Source: Oikopleura dioica
Taxonomy: Eukaryota; Chordata; Appendicularia; Copelata; Oikopleuridae
Length of the DNA: 64,000 nt
Assembly: GCA_907165135.1 (NCBI GenBank)
Contig: OU015569.1
Location: 8,618,501-8,682,500 of the forward strand
Direction: 5' to 3'
The stretch's first letter is position 1. Each line of letters opens with the position of its first letter. The position numbers and the translations under genes were made by a program. Below are positions 55,508-64,000 of the stretch, one piece after another. The notes beneath the pieces were generated by a model. That model was not told the DNA's origin. It was given only the letters and a program-made list of their open reading frames with translations, and did no database searches.

Positions 55508-58166
55508 TTACTTGTAAATTATTTCCTTTCGAAAAAATATACGACCTTTCTCAATCGATTCTTGTGTTTCTGTTTAAGATCCGCATTCTCAAAAAATCAA
55601 GGATAGAAACTTACGAGCTGTTGTTGTCGTCACTTGAGTAGTCGTTGTTGTTGTCTGGGTTGTGGTCGTTGTTGCATTCGGATCGGCCGTAGTCGTCGTG
55701 GCTTCTGGTGCCAATGGAAACTCGATTGAATTGGTTGTGACGAAGCTTTTCCGAGTTTGTTTCTGCCGTTAAATCAACTACCAACAATATTATATCGTCC
55801 ATATGATATGAACTATATCAAACGTCATTAAGAATATCCAAACACGTTCCCTGTCGAACTCAATTCCCTCTGTAAGAGCATTAGAATTTAATCCAACGAC
55901 AGTATTAGCAGTGGCAGAGAACTCGTCTGTGAAGAAAAATGTTGCAGCAACTACGTAATTGGCCCCTACTAGAGTTCGACTGTTTACGGGCTCTTTTTCC
56001 ATTCTCATAAAGATTGGTGGAAACGGTAAAGGCCCGTTCCTGTGATGCCTGACGCCGCCAATTTGTGAAATAATCGTGGTAATTTCCACGCGTTCCACAT
56101 CTGGATTAAGCGACTTTTACATGATCAATTTTATGCACTTATACATGCTTTAAAGTTTAAACTGATCGAAAAGATCTAAACCATTTCCTGGGCAGATAGG
56201 AGGAGAATATTCTCCCAAATAGACCATGTAGATGGGTCGGCTATGCTTACTCCATCAGGCAAAGTTGATTCAGGGAGAAGTGAATTCAGCGGAGCAAGCG
56301 GCGCTGCTGTCGTTGTGGGTTCTTCTGTCGTTGTAGTTCCACCTGTGATTAGGGTACCCTTTGCTTTCGCAATTTTTATAGCGGCCATAATGATTTATAT
56401 TTAATAATGACATCACGAGCTTTGAGTTACATCATTGAGTATTCCCTTACTTGCCCATAGCAATTACTTCTTAGCATATCCGAAGGTTGACAAAAAGACG
56501 TGTCGGTGCTGTATTTTCGATGAAGGGCATCCTGGAAGGCAATTATGCCAATTTTATTGCAATATATTCTTATAGGCATCGAAGAACTGTATATATCTCT
56601 GTTTATATTACCTCGACGGCGTTATTAAACTCAGAACATCCAGGATTCTTCGTGAACGTTTTCTCGAAAAGCATCCAGTACTCGTTACCTGCGAGATCTG
56701 ACCCACAGTTTTGAGAGCCACCAACATATCTTCCAAACACCATCGAGTAAACGCCGTTGCTATACCAAGGTCTCTGGAACTCTTCTTCGAGACCCATAAA
56801 TCGCATTCCGGGGAAATCAACAGCGAAATCGCCCCAACCGACAATATCGAAAGTCTTTCGTTACGTTATCTTTACGTCGCCCATAAATTACCCGGCATTG
56901 AATGTCATAATGGACAAAATGTCTAGTCCGTTCCGAATGAATCATATTCCTCTGTTCTTGGGAAATTATTCTTCCAAAGAAAACGAATAAAAACGAGCTC
57001 TTATTTTGAGAGTAACGCATTCCTTATCGCAGCAACCGTTGTAAGGCATGCACATGTTCCCTTCGTCAGAGTGGTCAAGGCAATCCTGCATTGTGATCAA
57101 AAATTGAACTCACTTTTTAGAAGGGTTTAAATTATTAATTCTCTTTTTATGATCCCATTCCTTGTATCCGTCGCAGATTCGATCGCCTAGAAGCGGATGG
57201 CCATTATTACAAGCAGTAAATCGTGCTGTCTTCATGGCTTCGCAGGAATCTGGATAGATATGAGCTAGCTTTCGATTCAGTTGTCCAACTGTGACACAAG
57301 CAATCTGATAGGAAATTATTGAATTAATCAGTAAGAATTTTCCAGATGTCTTCCTTTTACTGTCTCTTACGTAAAGTTAAATTTCGACAACCATATCCTG
57401 GTGCATATCAATGCTAGAAGCTCTTTCTCTCTGCGCATCGAACGGTTGGTCTGCCATATCAGTCATGGCATAGAGACCAGCCTGCTGAGCTTCAAGTGTT
57501 CTAAAGAAAGTAGAGCCGTAATGCATGACGGACGCTATGTCGTAAGGCGAACCCACATTCGCCCAAAGGCTCCAAGGCAACTTGTCGTAGTTGATCTCGT
57601 ATTCGTCAATGATATTCTCCGGAAAAACCTTCACGTAGTCGTCTCGATCTGCTCGAGTGTGCTCGTGGTAGAAGCCCAAAGCGTGCAAAAACTCGTGTTG
57701 GATCGTACCTTTGAATAGTATAGGATATCAACCTTCCTTACTCAAGAATATTGTAACAGCCACACTCGTTTTCTAGCGCACCTTTAATTAGACAATCAGG
57801 ACCTAAGTTGAGATCTTGAGCTCCATTGACAACATGCCCAACATATGACCAGCAACCAGTGTCGTGCGACCAATTTTCATCATATTGCCGGACGTTAATG
57901 TGGTCTTCAAAAGGGAACTAAACCGATTCCATGATTATGAATATGATCAGTTCCAAAAGTACGGTTCCAATTAAATCCCTTGTCTGCGTATTTTTGTGTC
58001 TCAGAGTCGTCGTAAAATTGAATGCACCCTCCAAGATAGGTTGACATTTCTTCGATCGATTCCGTGACCAGATTCATCGTAACATTAGTAAAGTGATCTC
58101 GTGCAAATCTGTAAGGGATAAATAGTTCTGAACCGGATGGTGTATAGTTCTCTGGATTCGTCCATC
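55508..58166 (-). CDS. Secreted astacin-type (M12A) metalloprotease with LDLa-like and Thr-rich C-terminal regions
   Basis: Zinc endopeptidase acting outside the cell. Catalytic exons: 58166 to about 57960 (SGSELFIPYRFARDHF, MSTYLGGCIQFYDD), then WSHDTGCWSYVGHV and CGCYNI, and from about 57716 the zinc site HEFLHALGFYHEHTRADRDD with the Met-turn SVMHYGSTFF. After it: a Cys-rich piece (TACNNGHPLLGDRICDGYKE, DCLDHSDEGNMC) resembling an LDL-receptor class A repeat, an unrecognised module (FDIVGWGDFAVDFPGMRFMG.. GSQNCGSD), a Thr-rich linker, a beta-rich module with ITTIISQIGGVRHHRNGP, a second Thr-rich linker and a basic tail ending at TAA 55508-55510. The first exon of the catalytic part lacks an in-frame Met (a stop precedes its acceptor), so leader and propeptide exons lie upstream, possibly overlapping the 58253-58589 gene. 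Confidence 0.85.
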
Positions 58167-58252
58167 TTTATTGCGTTTTATAAGCTTCGGTATTTTTTTT
58201 TACTCGGATGCTGATAGTCAAGATGATAGAGAAATCAGCTTCTAGTGGAATT

Positions 58253-58589
58253 CTATTTGTCCGGCTCTTCGAATTAATTAAAGATGTGGAAACAAAAATC
58301 AAATCTAGGTAATAAAACGTGTCCTTGGAGTCTCCGACTCGATAGCTAAATCTCTGGCGCTGGGACCATGCAGTTTCCAATCAATCTGCGTCCAGTCGAT
58401 TCTACTGCCTGACTCTAGAATTTGCTTTGCCTGTGCAGGAGCATAGCGGGGGCATTTGAAGTCAGCATTGCCGATCGCGGTTTTCTACATTAATTCAATC
58501 TTTCCACAGTTTTCAGGCTGTTTCAAGGGTACCTGTGTTTCTTCTAGCTGTGCTCCAAAAAACTTAAGAGCAGCGGTGGCCCAACTCAT
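58253..58589 (-). CDS. Small unrecognised protein, about 78 aa
   Basis: ATG at 58589 (MSWATAALKFFGAQLEETQ), a roughly 45 bp intron, then KTAIGNADFKCPRYAPAQ and RIDWTQIDWKLHGPSARDL, and after a second intron a short end at TAG 58253-58255. The WTQIDWKLHGPSARDL stretch looks strongly conserved in style, but I cannot name it. Its small size and N-terminal amphipathic helix would suit a mitochondrial protein, which is a guess. An alternative donor after RDLAI would splice it in phase to the astacin exon at 58166 and make it the protease's 5' end. Confidence 0.4.
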
Positions 58590-59090
58590 TTTCTCTATAT
58601 CGAGGAAATGTTCGCCCCTGCAAAAGACGAAAGAAACTATCGCTCACGATAAAAATCACCGAAGCTCCGTGAAGCCTTACGATAATCTAAGTGAGTGAAA
58701 TATGGAACGTCTTGTTGTCAGTTTTGAGCTCATGAGCACTCTGAGATTCTCGAGAAATTTCTAATGGGTATGACCTAAGAGATTCGCTCGAACGTATTTC
58801 TACATTATTTATATTTCCGCGCCAATACCAAACTGGTAAATAGATTTTATATCATATTAATAATATTTATAATAAAATACTGAGAAGTAATATTATCCCA
58901 AAAGAAGTGACATGCGCACGAGCGCCATCTACTATTGGCGCGTAAAATGAAATTGACCTGGCGGGCGCCAAACTCGCGCAGTGTTGAGTTGCTCGAGCCT
59001 TTAATTGTGATTAAAATACTCCTTGACTAATTGACCTACTGTTTAATAATCAACAGATAATAGAAACAAAAACAGAACAAATACTTGAGA
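58590..59090. promoter_or_regulatory. Divergent intergenic region
   Basis: Lies between the start of the small minus-strand gene and the start of the kelch gene. No clear promoter element was identified. Confidence 0.35.
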
Positions 59091-61885
59091 ATGTTTTTCA
59101 CTTTTCTTTTCTGCTATCAAGCATATTTGGAGACGCGCGGACTAGAGATAAATTCAAAAACGATCACATCTGGAGAAGATACAGGTAGCACTGACTGCGT
59201 TCCTTCCCTAAATGATTTAGGAAAATACGAAATGAGCAAGGGAATCTAATGGACGAAATCGACAAGCTAGAACAGCGCATCGCCGACTTAGAGAAAAACC
59301 AGGTTTAAATTATCTAAAATGCTCGAGTGCATCAATATTCGTTGATAGTCGATTTTCGGCAGAGTTACTAAAGGTTTATTTAGTTACGATTAGACGGACT
59401 GGAGAGAGGTCGGCTAATTCAGGACGAGGAAGTATACAACCTCACACAAAGGATGAATAGGAACGCGGTTCGGAGCCTGAATGCACCTGAATAGGCGGGC
59501 AATTGCTTTTGAACCGCGGTAAAGATTAGAAGAAACCCTTTTCGGGAAAACTAACACTCTCCAAAACAAGGCTCACAATCAATCAAAACAGAACATTTCA
59601 CAGCAAAACGTTCAAATCATCGCTCAGCCCGCTGTTCGTCCTCGTCGAACTTCTCAAAAAGTCAAACTGATCGTCGCAGGGGGTCTTTTCCAGGTAAATT
59701 GTAAAATGGCTCTAATTTGTAAAACTCATTTCAGAATGGATACAAAGATGGAAAACCTCAATGGGATTGGCGCGATGATTCCCTAACTCTAAATTACTCC
59801 GGCAACAAAATAACAAGTAAGTTCCAATGGAAAATGAAAATTTGTATGCGCTCGATTTTGTTGTCATTTTTATTAGAAGTAATTGCCTCTCTGATCTAGG
59901 CAATCTCACTGAAAATATGGCCTTTTGAGCGGGGATGGCTTCCGTTTTGGCTGCTAATCGCAAGATCAAAATGAATTTTTCACTGACCGTTTATTCTAAG
60001 TCGACTTTTGGATTGAAATTGCGAGCAATTTTGTGTTAAGGGTGTGGTTTTTGAAAAGGCAATCGCAATGACGTGTATTGGGCACCATTAAAATTTGTTT
60101 TCAAAATACGATTTGATATTGGAATTCGTTTTCGCGAATCTCATAAACGCCAGCGTGAATTTTTTAATGACCGTGATTTTAGGGTCTCGCAGGCTCATCA
60201 CTTTAGATTAGAAAATTATATGGCGCTGGTCCTAATGTCAATTTCAGTGGAAAGCCAAAAGCTAATGTCGAGTAGACACAGCCAAATGTGCGGCGTTCTA
60301 TACGAAGATCACTTTCACATCATCGGCGGAAACACTGAGAAGGGACCTACGGGCGATCACTTGGTAAGTTCTATAGAAAGGAGCTGCTCTTGAGGATATT
60401 GTGTATTTGACCTTTGCAATATTGGTTAGCAGGTGCTAATTGATTTAGCACCTCGACTGGTATGAAGCAAGCGTCGGTGGAATGCTAAGCAGGCGACAGC
60501 TGGAATGTGCATCCATCTCCCCGACAGCGAGAATTTCTCTTCTTTTAGACATTTTTTCACGCCACAAAAATTTTCGCTTGCGCCGCCAAATTTTCACTAA
60601 TTAGTATCCTTCTCCATCAATGAGAGCGGCTAATATACGATTCAGCGCTACCACCATGGCGGCTGGATTCGCGATGTCGGGCTGTCACGAGCGCGGTACG
60701 GTGCATTCTGTGGCGTTTTCCGCGGACGCATTTGGACATGTACCGGAAGGAAAGGTCGAAATTATCAACCACAGTGACACGTGACAGTTCGTTGATAATC
60801 TCATGCCAAGTTCGCTCGACAACAATGGCGAGAAGGTACTTTACAAAAGCTGTGACTCCTGGGCACAAGGCGACACACACTGGGTTGCAGGGACCGCGTT
60901 TGAACTCCTAAATAGAGGCCGTTTATTGTGTATAAAGCAAATTTTAATAATAAAATTGGACGACCCTGAAATTTTCGGTCACGGTTCTGCCCAATAATAG
61001 TCGCCTGTTTTGGTGTTGGTGCTCACCAATGCGGCCCTAGACAAACAGGTCAAGTGTTCCCAGGCGGGTAACATCAAACGCCTAGAGCACCCTCACACTT
61101 CGACGGAAATCACTTTTTCTTTCGTCAAATGTAAATCAACAATTTTCAAACGGAAAAAGAAAGCGACGCCCCCAACTATAGACTCTACGCAGCGTCCGCT
61201 GTCACTCCGACTGGACTCTTTCTCATCGGCGGAAATGTTGAATCTCTCGACGACCCGGACACGGTCCACTTCATGCATATAACCAAGCAGCCCGCGGACT
61301 TTTGGCATCGCGGACCTGAGCCGGAGATAAATCGTGGAATCGCAAGCGCCACCGCTGTCGTACTTGACATTGACATCTATCTTGTTGGCGGCTATGATCA
61401 AGTTACAAAAGAGTAGACTGCTGCTTTAAGATGACGCAATAAAAATTTTTTCAGGATAAAAAGAGAAATCATGATGCTTGAGCACAATCACGTACCCATT
61501 AAATCGAAATGGAAAGTTGTTGGCCACCTTAATTACCCAAGACATGGCTTGAATGCTCTCCCTGTCGCTCGTACGAAGTTCGCAGTTATCGGAGGGCACA
61601 GTAATTCCACAGGTTCACTATGTAATGCTTTCTTATATCTAACGCCTTTATAAGAGCTGCCGTTTATCAGCGTCTTTGATGCAAGCAATCCTAGTTCGAT
61701 TTCCAACTCAAATACATCAATACGAGTTCGATCAAGTGCTGCAGCAGCGTGTCCTACACGATTTTTTGCAGCAGCAGCGAGGATACCATCCCATAAAAGG
61801 TACTTATCTTTAAACTTTTTGAAAAAAACTTAGAAATCAAGCGCTCCATAACGATGCTATGCATGAGTCCAGACAAGACACCTAA
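59091..61885 (+). CDS. Secreted coiled-coil and kelch-repeat protein
   Basis: ATG at 59091 (MFFTFLFCYQAYLETRG) gives a short leader, then over a small intron NLMDEIDKLEQRIADLEKNQ, a heptad helix continued in the exon at about 59390 (GLERGRLIQDEEVYNLTQR). Kelch-type blades follow: VKLIVAGGLFQNG, CGVLYEDHFHIIGGN, LSRARYGAFCGVFRGRIWT, TGLFLIGGNVESLDD, VVLDIDIYLVGGYDQ, and ARTKFAVIGGHSNSTG, each with the hydrophobic-GG core. The end is an Ala-rich tail and stop at 61883-61885. About six blades would close a beta-propeller. Introns 59696-59734, 60363-60450 and others keep phase; the 60550-61190 part is only partly resolved. Partners are unknown; an extracellular adaptor role is inferred. Confidence 0.65.
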
Positions 61886-62272
61886 ATCTGCCTTCCTAAA
61901 CGTTCAACAATCTACCTCATTTCCCAAGAAAAAACAAAACAAAAAACGGATGACCCAAAAATGAAGCAACTGATCTCAAAACTATGACAGAAGAAAAAAA
62001 CAAGTCGAATACCAAGAAATGATGCTATTTATTATTGAGTTTAACTTGTCACAATAAAAATTGCTTTACATGATCAAACTCTTCTCAAACATTGTCTATG
62101 AGATGCCCTATCAGTATAAAAGGAGTGGGTATAATTGACCCAGTTGATTGAGGAAAAAGGGTTTCCCGCCTCAGAGACAACTGATTAACACCAGCTGTCT
62201 GTACGCTATCTACACTGTTCCCGTGCCAATTTTTCCCAGTTATTTCAGCCCCTTTAAATTTTTCATTTTCCC

Positions 62273-63859
62273 ATGTCAGAGAGGAGCTTCGATGTGGCCC
62301 GCGTGCGTCCGAAAAATAAAATGTTGTCGACTGTTCTCATCGGTAACAAAATAATTTTCTATCTCTTTAAAATCTCTTAGGATTGCAATCATTGGCTATA
62401 TTTTTTACGATGTGTGCTTTCTTGCTATCCTTAAGCGTTTTTATCATGCCCAACTGGTCAGCTGCATTTCTTGGCCGATCGAAAAAGGTTCAAATCGGTC
62501 TCTGGTCCATTTGTAAGTCTACAGAGCGCTCTACAGACTGCGCGTTCTGGAACAACTTGGAGATCTGGAAGTTTGCGGACACGGATGAACCAGATTACGT
62601 CCTCTACTCGAGGATGTTTCTGCAACTATCGATTATAACCGGCCTCATTGGAAATATCTTCGCAATAGTTGGAAACGGATTGCTTTGTTGTACGCGAAAA
62701 TTCAAAACTACAGTCATAATTCAAGCAGTCGCTTCGCTGTGTCTCTCTGCGAGTGCTATGCTTATTGGAGCTTCGGGGACGGTCTTCCCGATTCTTTTTA
62801 AAGCCCCGACTGCAGATTTACCTAATCAAAAGCAGATAAATCACATTCTGACGAGAGACTACTTCTCTGTTGACCCTCGGTCTCGACCGATTTTTGAACA
62901 CGGACTTGCTCTTTACCTTTGCTGGGCCTCTATGATTATTTACGGTGAGGTTCTTTTTGTCGATAGTTTTTCAAAGTTATTTAGGGATCGGCTGTTCACT
63001 GTACATCTTTATCGCGTGCCTAATTTGCACAGAAAGAAACTCTTCGAAAGTGTTTGTTCGCCCTCTTTCTTATACAACGCTGAACGAAGGCAAGACGCGA
63101 GAACTTCCAGACGAGCCACGTGAACGTGTTTTGATTGCTTCCTCGTCCAACTCTTCATCGGTCAAGGAGACACCAAATAACGATGAAATCAACAACGACT
63201 CTCTCCGAAAAAGCCCACAGAAAGGATCACTACTCAGCAACAGATACTTCCCAAAAGAGAATCAGATACAAACAAGCAATCTGAATAACGACAACGTGAA
63301 TTTCGAAAAATTAAATCGAGCACATACTCTTTCAACAATAAGGAGTAAATCTTTCATGGCAGATGACAATTTCTGCGACTCGATAGCACGGGCCCTTTCT
63401 CTTCGGTAATTTCAAGTTGAAATTTTCAACGATTTTTAATCAAAAGAAAAATGAAAATTCTATTCAGAAAGCAAGAAAATGATTACCATGAAAGTCCTAC
63501 CACGGACTACTCTACTCAGGTTTGACAAACTATACTCGCCTAAATTGTAGTCGTCTTTCAGCAAGACTTGGACGAGATCCGTGACGTGAGCTACGAAGCT
63601 GAAGCTGAAAGCGAAGAAGTCGAGTCATTATGTCCATCTGTTGCGTCCGTTTCCATCATTGAATCTTCCGTAATGGTATTACTTTATCATTTTACTCTTT
63701 CCTTAAAAGACTAAGGACTTCGGACAACAGCCCTGTGCAGATCCGTTCCCAAAAAGAATGATGCAAAACTACTACAGCGAACATACTAGAGCTTCTATAG
63801 GAATTTTTAGATTAAGGATAGTGTCAATAAATTGCAGGTACTTGATGCTGAGTCAATGA
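62273..63859 (+). CDS. Claudin/PMP22-family four-pass membrane protein with a long cytoplasmic tail
   Basis: ATG at 62273; a 38 bp intron (62343-62380) joins MLSTVLIG to LQSLAIFFTMCAFLLSLSVF as TM1. The first loop has the family signature: W, then GLWSIC and a second Cys (PNWSAAF.. GLWSICKSTERSTDC). TM2 is SIITGLIGNIFAIVGNGLL, TM3 TVIIQAVASLCLSASAMLIG, and TM4 spans the intron 62945-62984 (LALYLCWASMIIYG / IGCSLYIFIACLI). A tail of some 200 residues follows over four more exons, Ser/Asn-rich then acidic (SYEAEAESEEVESL), ending at TGA 63857-63859. Expected at the plasma membrane, in junctions or as a channel subunit. The tail is much longer than in most claudins. Confidence 0.75.
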
Positions 63860-63877
63860 CATTTCTTTATTGACACT
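63820..63877. repeat. Inverted repeat around the claudin-like stop codon
   Basis: AGTGTCAATAAA (63820-63831) and TTTATTGACACT (63866-63877) are perfect 12 bp inverted arms with a 34 bp loop that contains the stop codon. Possibly an mRNA 3' hairpin or a short mobile-element remnant. Confidence 0.5.
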
Positions 63878-64000
63878 TAAAAAAAGCTGCGACGAATCAT
63901 AAAGAAAACTGTGCTCTCAAACAACTTAGTTCTTGCTCTATGAAATAAAATACAAGGTTTCTCTGAGGCAGGTTTATTTTGTACATACTCGTAAGGATTT

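Overview
The window reads as nuclear DNA of an appendicularian tunicate, most likely Oikopleura dioica or a close relative. The evidence is internal: very small GT-AG introns (38-60 bp is typical), genes packed on both strands with short spacers, a chordate gene set (Dlx, Pax2/5/8, pannexin, UNC80, a vesicular SLC17 transporter, a claudin-type protein), a GH9 cellulase as tunicates carry, and a Ty3/gypsy element with one fused gag-pol frame. Exon joins were worked out by eye from splice consensus and reading phase, so internal boundaries are models while the main coding blocks are firm.

Layout. 1-1338: 3' part of a Dlx homeobox gene. 1339-8546: mostly gene-poor DNA with a small MITE and a foldback repeat. 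8547-11636: secreted GH9 cellulase with binding-type modules and Thr-rich linkers. 11775-20010 (minus): complete UNC80. 20424-21211: two abutting TTAA-flanked elements. 21735-23565 (minus): pannexin, divergent from an SLC35D-type nucleotide-sugar transporter (23984-25226). 25449-31551 (minus): long coiled-coil gene with an AKNA-like motif; one of its introns holds an opposite-strand gene for a small secreted peptide (29254-29454). 32776-35413: an RNase H1-type hybrid-binding-domain protein and two unrecognised small genes. 35703-45656: a membrane-anchored matrix metalloproteinase whose catalytic exon is split by an intact LTR retrotransposon (36555-43040) and whose last intron holds a 642 bp near-perfect palindrome. 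46233-47835: SLC17A9-like transporter. 48597-50021 (minus): Pax2/5/8. 51222-54877: two tandem, diverged paralogues of an unrecognised single-pass membrane protein sharing a cytoplasmic tail motif. 55300-55479: second small secreted peptide gene. 55508-58166 (minus): astacin-type metalloprotease. 58253-58589 (minus): small unknown gene. 59091-61885: secreted coiled-coil plus kelch protein. 62273-63859: claudin-like four-pass membrane protein.

Themes. Many products are secreted or membrane proteins: cellulase, MMP, astacin, kelch protein, peptide precursors, channel and junction proteins. The clearest event is recent disruption of the MMP gene: the two 256 bp LTRs are identical by eye and a 4 bp target duplication (CAAG) flanks the element. 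The most novel candidates are the two TATA-driven small secreted precursors with dibasic sites (one ending in a Gly amidation signal and nested in an intron), the paralogous membrane-protein pair with a shared tail, and the clustered palindromic/TTAA elements.
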